DNA of 55,023 nucleotides from Candidatus Woesearchaeota archaeon (GTDB lineage Archaea > Nanobdellota > Nanobdellia > SCGC-AAA011-G17 > GW2011-AR20). Position 1 is the stretch's first letter. Every line of letters starts with the position of its first letter. The translations under genes and the position numbers were made by a program. The notes under the pieces were generated by a model. It ran no database searches. It had not been told where the DNA came from and worked only from the letters and a program-made list of their open reading frames with translations. Below, piece by piece: positions 30,751 to 40,285 of this stretch. Location: NCBI GenBank assembly GCA_018302465.1, contig JAGVZQ010000004.1:1-55023 (forward strand), read 5' to 3'.

Positions 30751-32517
30751 CTATTTTTTCTTTGTATCGAGCTTTATATTTGCTTCTCTTAATTGCTTCT
30801 CATCCACTTCAGCAGGACTTCCATCCATAGGGCACTGTGCACTCTTATTTTTAGGGAAAGCTATTACTTCTCTGATATCATTTCCTCCTAATAACAGAGC
30901 TACAAATCTATCAAACCCTAACCCCATTCCTCCATGAACAGGCCCTGCATATTCATATGCTTCCAATAAAAAGCCGAATTTTTTCCTAGCCTCTTCTTTT
31001 TTCATTCCTATAATTTTCATTACTCTCTCCTGAACATCTGGTCTGCTAATCCTTATTGAACCAGAGCCAACTTCAGTTCCGTTTAATACCAAATCAAAAA
31101 GATTTCCTAAAACTTTTCCGGGGTTAGATTCCAATATCTCAAGATGTTCTTCTTTTGGCATCGTAAACATATGGTGTTCTGGTTCCCACCTCTGCTCATC
31201 TTCATTATATGAAAATAGAGGAAAATCAGTTACCCAGCAAAACCTTAATTCATCCTTTATCAACGCTAAATCTCTTCCTAATTTTAACCTTAGTTCTGAC
31301 AATACGCTATTTACAGTTTTTTCTTTGTCTGCTACAAAAAATAAATATCCTTTCTTTATCTTAGTTTTATTAATCAATTCTTTCTTATCTTTATCAGAAA
31401 AGAATTTTACAATATTTGATTCAAACTTCCCCTTTTCATATTTTAAATAAGCCATTCCCTTAGCCCCAGCAGAAACGCAGAAGTTTGAATATGCATCCAG
31501 TTCATTTCTTGTAAACTCTTTTTCCGGATTAATACATTTAACAATTCCCCCATTCTTTATAACATCATTAAAAACGGAAAAATTACCCTTCTTTACTATC
31601 TCAGTAACATCATGTAATTCCAATCCAAATCTTAAATCTGGTTTATCATTGCCGTATTTTTCCTTAGATTCTTTGTAAGATAAAATGGGGAAATCTCCAA
31701 CATTTTTGTTTACAGCTTGTTTAATAACATATTTGAACATGCCTTCAACAAATCCCATAATGTCCTTTTCATTGACAAAAGACATTTCCAAATCCACCTG
31801 AGAATGCTCAGGTTGTCTATCCGCTCTTAAATCTTCATCTCTCAAACAGATAGCAGGCAGTTGAAAATACCTGTCAAATCCAGCAATCATCAAAATTTGT
31901 TTATACAGCTGAGGAGATTGAGGCAGTGCATAAAAACTCCCAGGGTTTACTCTTGATGGAACAATATAATCCCTTGCTCCTTCAGGTGTTGGTTTTACTA
32001 GCATAGGAGTTTGAATTTCTGCAAAACCGTTTTTATTAAAGTATTCCCTCACAACATTAATAACTTTTTGCCTGAATAATAAATTCCTCTGCATTATTGG
32101 TCTTCTTAAATCTAGATATCTATATTTTAATCTGATTTCTTCAGAAGCAACAATATTATCATCTATTTCTATAGGTGGAACTTCTGATTTTGAAAAAACA
32201 TGAAGTTTATCAGAAAAAATTTCAATCTTTCCTGTAGCTAATCTCTTATTTTCCATTCCTTTTTTTCTTTTCTTTACTTTCCCCTCTACCTGTATACAAT
32301 CCTCCCTTCTCAAGAATTCAGCACTTTTATGGGATTCTTTATTATGTTTTGGGTCAAAAACTATTTGTGTAATTCCATATCTATCCCTTAAATCTATGAA
32401 AATAATGCCCCCATGATCCCTTCTGGTAGCAACCCAGCCACATAAAGTAACCTTCTTATTGAACTCCTTAGTTGAAAGATCCCCGCAAGTGTGTGTTCTC
32501 AATGAAGTTGGAAACAT
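30751..32517 (-). CDS. aspS: Aspartyl-tRNA synthetase, bacterial type with GAD insertion
   Basis: This 588-residue class II synthetase starts MFPTSLRTHTCGDL. An OB-fold anticodon domain has WVATRRDHGGIIFIDLRDR, motif 2 is FDRYFQLPAICLRDEDLRAD and motif 3 GLGFDRFVALLLGGNDIREV. The GAD-type insertion (about 290-430) is the mark of bacterial AspRS, usually absent from archaeal AspRS. The ATG at 32515-32517 is chosen over an upstream start because the OB fold begins there and TTATAAAA lies about 25 nt ahead. With GatCAB it may charge tRNA-Asn too. Confidence 0.92.
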   Translation of the reverse strand: MFPTSLRTHTCGDLSTKEFNKKVTLCGWVATRRDHGGIIFIDLRDRYGITQIVFDPKHNKESHKSAEFLRREDCIQVEGKVKKRKKGMENKRLATGKIEIFSDKLHVFSKSEVPPIEIDDNIVASEEIRLKYRYLDLRRPIMQRNLLFRQKVINVVREYFNKNGFAEIQTPMLVKPTPEGARDYIVPSRVNPGSFYALPQSPQLYKQILMIAGFDRYFQLPAICLRDEDLRADRQPEHSQVDLEMSFVNEKDIMGFVEGMFKYVIKQAVNKNVGDFPILSYKESKEKYGNDKPDLRFGLELHDVTEIVKKGNFSVFNDVIKNGGIVKCINPEKEFTRNELDAYSNFCVSAGAKGMAYLKYEKGKFESNIVKFFSDKDKKELINKTKIKKGYLFFVADKEKTVNSVLSELRLKLGRDLALIKDELRFCWVTDFPLFSYNEDEQRWEPEHHMFTMPKEEHLEILESNPGKVLGNLFDLVLNGTEVGSGSIRISRPDVQERVMKIIGMKKEEARKKFGFLLEAYEYAGPVHGGMGLGFDRFVALLLGGNDIREVIAFPKNKSAQCPMDGSPAEVDEKQLREANIKLDTKKK

Positions 32518-32526
32518 AATGAAAGG

Positions 32527-33192
32527 ATGAAATTCAATTTTATAAGCTTTTTTATTAATTATTATGAGGTGCTTAGATATAAATCCCACAGAAAAGAAGA
32601 TGCAAAATCTCTAAAAGAAAGGTTAACTGGATTGAGGGGAGTTAATGGAAATGAATTCCATGATTTAGTAGGGAATGCACTTCTGGAATTTATGGGGTTT
32701 AAACAGGAAGAAAGTGATAGAGGAGAAAAGGTTGAGCATTTATTATTTTACGATTTTAAATTAAAAGTTAAGAGCCCCGTAAATGAACCAAGCTATATTG
32801 GAGAAAATGGATTTGTTCAAAGAAGAGTAAATTTCACAAACCCAACATTAAAAGCAAGAGCAAGAGTATGTACATTCTATATCGGAAAAATGAGTTTTAG
32901 AAATGGAAGAGGAATATTTGGCCTAATAAACATAAACCATGATTATGGCAAAGATGTAGGAATTTTAAGAGTAGAACATGTTATAGAAGAAATAACAACT
33001 AGACCAGAAATGAAAATAGGAACAAAAGAAAACAGGTTTAGAATTATGGGGGAAGCGTTGGAGGAAATTATAAGAAAAAAAACAATTGCATTAGGTTACA
33101 GAGAAGAAGGGGAAGAAGGTAAAAAAGTAGTAAAATTTAAATCCCTCTATGTAAGCCCTTCATATATAACTGGTTTAATCCCAAATGTTTAA
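32527..33192 (+). CDS. Conserved-looking protein of unknown function upstream of tgt
   Basis: This 221-residue protein has no family I recognise. Visible parts are LTGLRGVNGNEFHDLVGNAL and LEFMGFKQEESDRGEKVEHL. A beta-rich centre with RRVNFTNPTLKARARVCTFY follows, then NRFRIMGEALEEIIRKKTI near the end. The ATG at 32527 lies only 9 nt from the divergent aspS start and inside its promoter, so the real start may be further in. It overlaps tgt by 8 nt and begins a four-gene run. Confidence 0.6.
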   Translation: MKFNFISFFINYYEVLRYKSHRKEDAKSLKERLTGLRGVNGNEFHDLVGNALLEFMGFKQEESDRGEKVEHLLFYDFKLKVKSPVNEPSYIGENGFVQRRVNFTNPTLKARARVCTFYIGKMSFRNGRGIFGLININHDYGKDVGILRVEHVIEEITTRPEMKIGTKENRFRIMGEALEEIIRKKTIALGYREEGEEGKKVVKFKSLYVSPSYITGLIPNV

Positions 33193-34282
33193 AATAATCT
33201 CAACTTCAAAAAATGCACGCCTTGGAATATTAAAAACAAGGCATGGAGAAGTAGAAACACCTTTCTTTATGCCCGTAGCAACTAAATTAGCAGTTAAATT
33301 AATATCCCCAAATGATTTAGAAAAAATAGGGTTAAAATCCATAATATCAAATGCATTTATTCTTTACCTAGATCCTGGTTTAAACACAATAAAAAAAGCA
33401 AAAGGGGTCCATAAATTTATGAACTATAATAACGTGATATTTACTGATTCCGGTGGTTTCCAGATGGCTTCTAAAGCATTTCTTGAATCAATAGATGAAA
33501 AAGGAGTCCATTTTAGATCTCCAATAGATAACAGCAAGCATTTCATAACTCCAGAAAAAAATATGGAAATTCAGCAGCAGTTAAAATCTGATATTGCAAT
33601 GGTTCTTGATTACATGCCTAAATTTGAAGACAAAAGAGAATGCATAGAAGAGAGTGTAAAGATAACTTATGAATGGGCGAAAAGATGTAAAAAATCTCAC
33701 AAAGATAAAAATCAATTATTATTCGGAATTACACAAGGCGGTACTTTTACTGATCTAAGAAAGAAAAGTTCAGAATTGATATGCAGTCTGGACTTTGACG
33801 GTTATGCCATTGGTGGTTTAGGTATGGGAGAAGGTCCCGATTTATTAGATAAAGCTGTTAAGAATTCTGTTAAATTCATGCCAAAAAACAAACCCAGATA
33901 CTTAATGGGTATTGGAAGTGTAAGAGATATAGTAAGAGCAATCGGGAATGGAGTTGATATATTTGACAGTTGTTATGTTACTAGACATTCAAGACATCAT
34001 GTTGTTTTTACAAAAAAAGGAGAGATAAGAATTAACAAGCAAAAATTCAGAAATGATTTTACTCCTTTAGATAAAAATTGTAAATGTGACACATGTAAAA
34101 GATATACAAAAGCTTATATTTATCATTTAATTAAGATAAATGAATTAACATGGAAAAGATTGGTTACATGGCACAATTTGTATTTTGTGAAAAATCTAAT
34201 AGATGAAGTAAAAAAAAGTATAAAAGAAGATAAATTTGAAAAGTTCAAAAAAGAATTTTTAAAAAATTACAAAGTAAAATGA
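33185..34282 (+). CDS. tgt: tRNA-guanine transglycosylase, queuine-type
   Basis: This 365-residue TIM-barrel enzyme exchanges a guanine in tRNA for a 7-deazaguanine base. Blocks: VIFTDSGGFQMASKAF with the catalytic Asp, VHFRSPIDNSKHFITPEKNM, YAIGGLGMGEGP, ADIFDS-type VDIFDSCYVTRHSRHH and the zinc site CKCDTCKRYTKAYIYHL. It has the length and loops of the bacterial queuine enzyme and lacks the PUA-bearing extension of archaeosine TGT. It overlaps genes on both sides by 4-8 nt. Confidence 0.9.
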   Translation: MFKIISTSKNARLGILKTRHGEVETPFFMPVATKLAVKLISPNDLEKIGLKSIISNAFILYLDPGLNTIKKAKGVHKFMNYNNVIFTDSGGFQMASKAFLESIDEKGVHFRSPIDNSKHFITPEKNMEIQQQLKSDIAMVLDYMPKFEDKRECIEESVKITYEWAKRCKKSHKDKNQLLFGITQGGTFTDLRKKSSELICSLDFDGYAIGGLGMGEGPDLLDKAVKNSVKFMPKNKPRYLMGIGSVRDIVRAIGNGVDIFDSCYVTRHSRHHVVFTKKGEIRINKQKFRNDFTPLDKNCKCDTCKRYTKAYIYHLIKINELTWKRLVTWHNLYFVKNLIDEVKKSIKEDKFEKFKKEFLKNYKVK

Positions 34283-34800
34283 AGACCAAAATAATATTTG
34301 TTTGTAAGGGAAATATGCATCGGTCGCCAATTGCAGAAAGAATTTTCAGAAAAGAATTAGAAAGGAGAGGTTACACTTCTATAGATGTGGATTCCTACGG
34401 ATTACATGGATTTATACTTCCGCCCCCTAAAGGTAAATGTTTAAAGGATTACCCTACAGAATATAAACTGTCCAAACCACATTTAGACAGAAAAGGTATA
34501 AATATGGAAGACCATCTGTCCAAACCACTAACGGAAGAGGTTCTAAAAAGAGCAAATTTAATAATTACAATGCACCCAGATGTAAACAAATTATTGCTTG
34601 AAAAGTATCCTCAATTCGAAAATAAAACTTTCCTAATAACAAGTTTGTGTTCAAAAAACATAACTCTTAAAGATGTTGATGGCTCAAAAAATCCAAAAGT
34701 ATACGAAGAAACTATAAACAACACAGAATTATGTGTATTAGAATCTTTTAACAAAATAATAAAATTGAGCAAAAAAAATGAAATTCCAAAAACAAGCTAA
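34279..34800 (+). CDS. Low-molecular-weight protein tyrosine phosphatase-like protein
   Basis: This 173-residue protein starts KTKIIFVCKGNMHRSPIAER. The phosphate loop is C-K-G-N-M-H-R-S (C-x5-R-S), matching LMW-PTP and arsenate-reductase-like enzymes. A lid or general-acid region could be VDGSKNPKVYEET, where LMW-PTPs have a D-P pair; here the residues are D-G..N-P, so the acid is uncertain. It is coupled to tgt by 4 nt and overlaps the next gene by 23 nt. Confidence 0.82.
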   Translation: MKTKIIFVCKGNMHRSPIAERIFRKELERRGYTSIDVDSYGLHGFILPPPKGKCLKDYPTEYKLSKPHLDRKGINMEDHLSKPLTEEVLKRANLIITMHPDVNKLLLEKYPQFENKTFLITSLCSKNITLKDVDGSKNPKVYEETINNTELCVLESFNKIIKLSKKNEIPKTS

Positions 34801-35713
34801 AATAATATTGAATAATTGTTTAAATATAAACAAAAAAGATAGGGTTCTCATTATAACAGATAAAAAAAGAAGAGAAATAGGTGAAGCAATAAAAAAAGAA
34901 GCAAAAAACATTGCAATTGTTGCTGATTTAGTTCTAATTCCAATACCAAAAGTTAGTGGAACAGAACCCCCTGAAGAAGTTGCTAAAAAAATGTTAAACT
35001 ACACTGTTATTCTAGCTCCAACAACAGAAAGCATTACTCATACATATTCAGTTAAAAATGCAGTTAAAAATGGGGCAAGAGTAGCCACACTCCCAGGAAT
35101 AAATGAAAAAATAATGAAGCAGAGTATGCTTGCAAATTATGATAAAGTAGAGGAATTAACAAATAAAGTTTTTAAAAAAGTAAACGGCTGCACTAATATA
35201 TCAATAACCACACATTCAGGAACAGAATTGTCTTTTTCTGTAAAGGGAAGAAAATGGTTCTTAGATAGGGGGAAAATTTTCAAGTACTCAGGTAATCTTC
35301 CTGGTGGAGAGGTTTTCATTGCCCCACTAGAAGGGACTACAAATGGAGTAATAGTAATAGATAAATTCGAGCATGATGGAGAAGAATTTGCTCCCCCAGG
35401 AACTAAAATAATAATAAAAGGAGGAAACGTAATTGATATCTCCAACAAAAAATGCAAAATAGCTAAACTATTCAAGGAAATAAAGGATGGAACAAATATT
35501 GCAGAATTTGGCATTGGAACAAATTACAAAGCTAAGTTAATTGGAAACATTTTACAAGATGAGAAATGTCTAAAAACCTGCCATATTGCTTTTGGCTCTA
35601 ATTTTAGCATGGGTGGAAAGATAAAAACAGATATGCACATAGACACAGTTTTAAAAAATCCAACAATAAAAATGGATAGAAAAACTATAATGAAAAGTGG
35701 AGAATTAGTTTAA
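34778..35713 (+). CDS. M29-like aminopeptidase
   Basis: This 311-residue protein resembles thermophilic aminopeptidases of family M29. Blocks: KDRVLIITDKKRREIGEAI, PTTESITHTYSVKNAVKNGA, NLPGGEVFIAPLEG with a metal Glu, NIAEFGIGTN with the second Glu, and CHIAFGSNFSMGG followed by MHIDTVL with His and Asp ligands. It is shorter than classic M29 (about 370-410). It would trim peptides in the cytoplasm. It ends the run that begins at 32527. Confidence 0.82.
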   Translation: MKFQKQAKIILNNCLNINKKDRVLIITDKKRREIGEAIKKEAKNIAIVADLVLIPIPKVSGTEPPEEVAKKMLNYTVILAPTTESITHTYSVKNAVKNGARVATLPGINEKIMKQSMLANYDKVEELTNKVFKKVNGCTNISITTHSGTELSFSVKGRKWFLDRGKIFKYSGNLPGGEVFIAPLEGTTNGVIVIDKFEHDGEEFAPPGTKIIIKGGNVIDISNKKCKIAKLFKEIKDGTNIAEFGIGTNYKAKLIGNILQDEKCLKTCHIAFGSNFSMGGKIKTDMHIDTVLKNPTIKMDRKTIMKSGELV

Positions 35714-36201
35714 TCTAACTTACTCCATTCTATTGTCTCTTCTCCTTTTAACACCCTATCCAGCATCTCCAATTCTTCATAAATTCCTTCAATCAAATCA
35801 TAATTCTTAGCTTCTTCTAAATTAACCCATTTATAATCAGATAATTCATCAGATAAAACAATTTCATCCCCATCATTATAAGCATATAAACTTACAATCA
35901 AAGTAGGTACCCCATCCTCTCTTTCAAAAGCTAAGCTTGTTAAATATCTTATATTTTTAATATCTAATCCCACCTCTTCTTTAACCTCTCTCTTAACTAA
36001 GTTTTCAAAAACATTGTACCAATGACCTTCTTTTGTGTCTTTAGGTCTTCTTTTATATTCTCCCTTCTCTAATTTGCCTCCAGGAACTGTCCATCTTCCA
36101 GACCATCTTTTTTCCTGTTCAGATCTTTTAGCAATTAAAAATTTACCATCTCTAACAACTATGCATGTTGCTACAATATAATGTGCTTTCTCTGAATCCA
36201 T
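35710..36201 (-). CDS. Nudix hydrolase
   Basis: This 163-residue protein has the Nudix box split by an insertion: RWTVPGGKLEKGE, then about 16 residues (YKRRPKDTKEGHWYNVF), then ENLVKREVKEEVGLDI. The REVKEEVG core that binds the metal is intact. The N-terminus IVATCIVVRDGKFLIAKRSE is typical. Substrate unknown; the insertion between the two halves of the box may shape specificity. It converges with the M29 gene, overlapping by 4 nt. Confidence 0.88.
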   Translation of the reverse strand: MDSEKAHYIVATCIVVRDGKFLIAKRSEQEKRWSGRWTVPGGKLEKGEYKRRPKDTKEGHWYNVFENLVKREVKEEVGLDIKNIRYLTSLAFEREDGVPTLIVSLYAYNDGDEIVLSDELSDYKWVNLEEAKNYDLIEGIYEELEMLDRVLKGEETIEWSKLD

Positions 36202-36233
36202 AAAACTATAAAATTAAAAAAAAATATAAATCT

Positions 36234-37823
36234 TTAGTTTCCAACAAACTGCTCTGCAAAGTATTTAGATGTCAAAGGCTCTTCTAAAGCATGCTCTATA
36301 CATTCATCCCATTTGTAAACACAACCAAGAGAAAATAAATTCTTCTTCAAAAATTTTCCAATTTCCTTATTCCCAGAATAATCAAAATTTTTCAAAGAGA
36401 TTTGTTTTAAAATATTCTTAACAATATATCCATGTATCTGTGATGCCAACATTTCTCCTAGCATATAATTATGATAATAAACAGGAGCTCCAACTAAATG
36501 AATTTTAGCAGCCCAATCTGGCTTATCTCTTGAAAAGTTAATCAATTGATATTTCTTGGTCAAATCCCACCACAACTTGTTCAAATCTTGGTCAGGGTTC
36601 TCATATAATTGTCTTTCAAAATTAACCATAACCTGTACCCATCTGGAAAATACAAGCTGTCCTAATACCATTTTTTTATATAAAACATCAGAAAGATTAC
36701 TTAAGTCATTATTAGTATACTTCTTAATAAAATTAACATTATCAGCGAATCTGCCAAACAGCATAGCTATAGCCTCTGTTACAAAAGTATGTGCTTCATC
36801 TCTTAAAATATAAGGCAAATTCTTGTCCAAATTTTTAGAATAGACAGCATGACCCAGCTCATGTAAAGTAGTTCCCATCCAATAATCATTATTTTTTACA
36901 TTCTGTAATATTCTTACATCTCCTTCCTTGTCCATATCTATGCAAAAAGCATGCTGGCACTTTCCTTTTTGCTCGTACAAAGAAGATCTTTCAAGAATAT
37001 CTTCAACCTCAAGTCCAATATCATGGTAAAACTTCTTAGCTGTTTTTACCACATCTCCACTAAAGTATTTATCTAAGTCTACATCATAAATCTGAGGTCC
37101 TTGCTGAAAAAATAATTCCTGATAATGCCATGGCTTCAAATCTTTCTTGTTAATCTTATACCTCTTGGCAAGGTAAACATCCATTTCATTTTTAAGTTTA
37201 GAAAAAGGTTCTCTTGTTAAATTATCAAGCTCATTAAATAGTTTAATGATGTCTTTCTTGCTTTGCTCCTGCATTTCCAGGGCCATTTCATAATAATCAC
37301 TAAAGCCCAGACTCTTTGCTAATTTGTTCCTTAATTTAATAATAACAATCAATTCCTCAACCACAATCTCTGCTTGTCTCTTACTTGCTTCCCAAGCTCC
37401 TTGTAATTTTTTTGAATCAGTTTCTTTTTTTAACAATTCTTTAATCTCATTGTCAGTCATCTCTTTATTTCCTACTTTAGCCCTAAACTTGTTAAACTTC
37501 TGCTCTATTTTGTTTTCTCTCTCTGTCAATTCATGCAACAATTTTATATCTCCCTGGCAACTTAAGAAATCATCATACAGCAGTTTTACCTGCCTCTTTA
37601 AAAAAACATCTTTAATCTTAGACTCATTAAATCCCTTTACTATTTCAAAATCTTTTTTATTATTGTAAATTTCCTGTAATTGTTTAGAAAGTTTCTCTGT
37701 TTCTTTGTAGTACTTATCTTCTCCAGTAACTTGAGCATTCCAGTAAGAAGCCCGTAATCTTTTAGATAACTTTTTTGTCTTATCAACATGATTTTCAATA
37801 AACTGCTTAATCTCTTCTGTCAT
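36234..37823 (-). CDS. M2 (ACE-like)/M3-type zinc metallopeptidase
   Basis: This 529-residue, largely alpha-helical protein has the zinc site TTLHELGHAVYSK (HExxH, about 322) and a third ligand region RDEAHTFVTEAIAMLFGRFA about 25 residues on. KIHLVGAPVYYHNYMLGEML and MLASQIHGYIVKNIL match the substrate-binding end of ACE-like peptidases. No signal peptide is visible, so it should act on peptides in the cytoplasm. It is a single gene with its own TATA-containing upstream region. Confidence 0.82.
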   Translation of the reverse strand: MTEEIKQFIENHVDKTKKLSKRLRASYWNAQVTGEDKYYKETEKLSKQLQEIYNNKKDFEIVKGFNESKIKDVFLKRQVKLLYDDFLSCQGDIKLLHELTERENKIEQKFNKFRAKVGNKEMTDNEIKELLKKETDSKKLQGAWEASKRQAEIVVEELIVIIKLRNKLAKSLGFSDYYEMALEMQEQSKKDIIKLFNELDNLTREPFSKLKNEMDVYLAKRYKINKKDLKPWHYQELFFQQGPQIYDVDLDKYFSGDVVKTAKKFYHDIGLEVEDILERSSLYEQKGKCQHAFCIDMDKEGDVRILQNVKNNDYWMGTTLHELGHAVYSKNLDKNLPYILRDEAHTFVTEAIAMLFGRFADNVNFIKKYTNNDLSNLSDVLYKKMVLGQLVFSRWVQVMVNFERQLYENPDQDLNKLWWDLTKKYQLINFSRDKPDWAAKIHLVGAPVYYHNYMLGEMLASQIHGYIVKNILKQISLKNFDYSGNKEIGKFLKKNLFSLGCVYKWDECIEHALEEPLTSKYFAEQFVGN

Positions 37824-37875
37824 AGCTCCTAAAAATCATAATAAACTATATAAATTTATTCAAGATTAAGAAGGT

Positions 37876-38208
37876 ATGGCAGTAACAATAAAAGTACACT
37901 ACTATGGAGAACTTTATGTCGTACAACAAGCCAGATGCTTGGGAGGAGGCGTGTGTTTAAGATTCCATGGAAAGATAACAAAACTAGAAGAATTAGGAAT
38001 ACTGTTAGCGGAAGATGTGGCGTTCTATTGGAGGCAAGTATTTAACAGAATTAATATGGACTACGTCAACGGCCATAGCACTTCATGGAACAATTTTCCT
38101 GAATCAAGTTATGTACAAGAACCTTTAACTACAAGAGAAGAAGCCATCGTACAAGAAGTAGTGCACGCTAGACTAAGAGAAATAGCAGATCTAACAAAGA
38201 GATATTAG
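37876..38208 (+). CDS. Small protein of unknown function
   Basis: This 110-residue protein (MAVTIKVHYYGELYVVQQAR, LAEDVAFYWRQVFNRINMDY, REEAIVQEVVHARLREIADL) has no recognised family. It has two cysteines in RCLGGGVCLRF. Alternating strands then helices suggest a compact soluble domain. TATA-like ATATAAATT about 20-30 nt upstream fits a leaderless start. It is followed by the UbiB-like gene after 35 nt. Confidence 0.6.
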   Translation: MAVTIKVHYYGELYVVQQARCLGGGVCLRFHGKITKLEELGILLAEDVAFYWRQVFNRINMDYVNGHSTSWNNFPESSYVQEPLTTREEAIVQEVVHARLREIADLTKRY

Positions 38209-38243
38209 TAACATATTTAAACAAATTAAACCTATTTCTCATT

Positions 38244-39881
38244 ATGTCAATCAAAGATTCTATAAAAGAATTAAATAGACTCAGACAGATAATTGACATT
38301 CTCTTCAAAGAAGGTTTTGGTTTCTTAATTTATAAAACAGGATTAAGAAATCTTTTGGCTCTAAACCTAAGGCTAAACAAAAAAAAGTATGAAAATCCTA
38401 AAGATTCTGTTCCAATAAGACTAAGAAGAATAATGGAAGAACTGGATGGAACTTTCATAAAATTAGGGCAGTTATTAAGTCTAAGACCTGATTTAATTCC
38501 GAAAGAGTATGCAAAGGAATTTAGTAAACTGCAGGATCATGTCCCTCCTTTTTCATATGAAGAAGTAGAACAGACAATTGAATCAGAATTAAAATCTAAA
38601 CTAAAAGATGTTTTCTTGAAATTTGAAAAAATACCAATAGCTTCTGCTTCTATAGGTCAAGTTCATAAAGCTTGGTTAAAAAACGGAAAAAAAGTAGCAG
38701 TAAAAGTAATGCGGCCTAATGTTGAAGAAACTTTTGTAATAGACATAAAATTGTTATATCACATTGCAGAATTATTAGAAAGTCATTATGCAGAGTTAAA
38801 AGAATATGAACTATCAAGGATAGTAAAAGAATTTGAAAGATACACAAAAAATGAATTAGATTACATAAAAGAAGCCAAAAATTTAGAGGTATTTTATAAC
38901 AATTTCAAGAAAGATAAAAATATTGTAATACCAAAAGTATATCATGATTTTACAACAAAAAGGGTTCTTGTAATGGAGTTTATAGAAGGATATAAAATAA
39001 GCGAAGTAGAAAATTCTGCAGCAAAAAAGAGAGCAGTAAAATTAGCAATGGAATCTGTTCTAAAGCAGATATTTGAACTGCGTTATTTCCATGCAGACCC
39101 GCATCCTGGAAATATATTTATGATGAAAGAAGGGAAAATAGCATTCTTGGATTTAGGGATTGTAGGAAGGATAAATGAAGAAGAAATATATCATACTGAA
39201 AACCTTTTCGTTGCTTTATCATATGGAGACAGAAATTTAATGGCAGATTCTTTAATGAGTCTTGGAATGGTGGATAAAACCATTGATAAAGAGCAATTTA
39301 AGAGAGATCTAAGTGAACATTTAAGAGAATATTATGACATAAAGTTATATCAATTTAGTATTTCTGAATTCTTGTATGATCTATTGGCAATCACAAGAAA
39401 GTATAAAATAAAATTAATTCCTGATTTCGTTTTATTAGTAAAATCAGCAGCAACCCTAGAAGGGTTTGTAAAAGAGATGGACCCCGAATTCAACTTTGTA
39501 GAGGAATGGAAAAAATATGCAAAAAATATTATTAATACAAGAAAATCAATAAAGTATCAGAAAAAAGAATTAATAAAAACAGCATATGAATTTAAAAATC
39601 TAATAAAAGAACTTCCAAAAGAAATCAAAGGTTTCCTCTCAAGTCATGACAGGATAAATGTAGATATAGAAGAAAAGATGATCAACAAGCTTACTTTCAG
39701 GCTAGACTCAGCCATGAACAGAATAGCAATAGGCATTATAGCAGCTGCCTTGATTATAGCATCTACTCTAACAATAGGGAAAAGCGAAAGTATATTAAGC
39801 CCTTCAACAATCTTTTTAGTAATTGCATTAATATTATTTGTATATTTGATAAATTCAATTTCCAAAGAAAGGGAGGTGTAA
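38244..39881 (+). CDS. ABC1/UbiB-family atypical kinase
   Basis: This 545-residue protein has the UbiB marks in order: FIKLGQLLSLRPDLIPKEY (KxGQ), ASIGQVHKAWLKNG (A-rich loop), KKVAVKVMRP with the Lys, YFHADPHPGNIFMM (catalytic loop) and IAFLDLGIVGR (metal-binding DLG). Two hydrophobic helices close it (IAIGIIAAALIIASTLTI and TIFLVIALILFVYLI). UbiB proteins are ATPases linked to isoprenoid-lipid or quinone metabolism at the membrane. A very basic small protein follows 4 nt later. Confidence 0.92.
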   Translation: MSIKDSIKELNRLRQIIDILFKEGFGFLIYKTGLRNLLALNLRLNKKKYENPKDSVPIRLRRIMEELDGTFIKLGQLLSLRPDLIPKEYAKEFSKLQDHVPPFSYEEVEQTIESELKSKLKDVFLKFEKIPIASASIGQVHKAWLKNGKKVAVKVMRPNVEETFVIDIKLLYHIAELLESHYAELKEYELSRIVKEFERYTKNELDYIKEAKNLEVFYNNFKKDKNIVIPKVYHDFTTKRVLVMEFIEGYKISEVENSAAKKRAVKLAMESVLKQIFELRYFHADPHPGNIFMMKEGKIAFLDLGIVGRINEEEIYHTENLFVALSYGDRNLMADSLMSLGMVDKTIDKEQFKRDLSEHLREYYDIKLYQFSISEFLYDLLAITRKYKIKLIPDFVLLVKSAATLEGFVKEMDPEFNFVEEWKKYAKNIINTRKSIKYQKKELIKTAYEFKNLIKELPKEIKGFLSSHDRINVDIEEKMINKLTFRLDSAMNRIAIGIIAAALIIASTLTIGKSESILSPSTIFLVIALILFVYLINSISKEREV

Positions 39882-39885
39882 ATTG

Positions 39886-40149
39886 ATGAGAAATCTATTT
39901 AGAAGGGGGCTTGCCAGGTTAAGTTTCAGAAGACAGGTAAGCAGAAGTAAAAGGATAACAAAGGCTTTGCTTAAAACAGGTAAGTCTGAAACCGGAAGAA
40001 TAAAAGAAGCATTAAAAAGGGAAACAAAAAGAGAGGCCGGAAGAGCTATTTCTGCTGGAAAAAAAGAAGCAAAGAGAATGGAAAGGCAGGTTAAGGTAGA
40101 ATTAAGAGAGTCTTCAAGAAAAGTTGTTAGAAAAAGAGCGAGAAGATAA
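39886..40149 (+). CDS. Arg/Lys-rich small protein
   Basis: This 87-residue protein is extremely basic (RNLFRRGLARLSFRRQVSRS, KKEAKRMERQVKVELRESSR). The sequence is likely helical with few hydrophobics. The ATG at 39886 is preceded by GGGAGGTG, which decides the start. It probably binds nucleic acid or acidic lipid head groups. It is likely cotranscribed with the UbiB-like gene. Confidence 0.6.
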   Translation: MRNLFRRGLARLSFRRQVSRSKRITKALLKTGKSETGRIKEALKRETKREAGRAISAGKKEAKRMERQVKVELRESSRKVVRKRARR

Positions 40150-40179
40150 TCCTACTTTTGTTTTTTATTAATTCAGTTT

Positions 40180-40280
40180 TATAAAAAGAAAATGGAAGCT
40201 ATTGTCCCAATAATCTATCATATAGTCTAGAATCTTCTTCAGTAGGTCTAGTTCTTCTGGTATTAAGGTTATAATCAATT
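40180..40280 (-). pseudogene. 3'-end fragment of the secreted-protein gene at 40917-41282
   Basis: On the minus strand this encodes DYNLNTRRTRPTEEDSRLYD then RLLGQ and a stop at 40199. The full gene ends GNTRTKPTEADQRMYDQIMGQ. Nucleotide similarity continues past both stops (ATAAAAAGA...CTATTGTCCCA). There is no start codon and nothing of the first 90 residues. The MazEF pair lies exactly between fragment and full gene. Confidence 0.75.
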
Positions 40281-40285
40281 AATAT

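Noticed and set aside
30751-32589. Longer aspS starting at 32589
   Set aside because: The extra 24 residues overlap the divergent gene and the TATA box, and the OB-fold domain starts naturally at the ATG at 32517.
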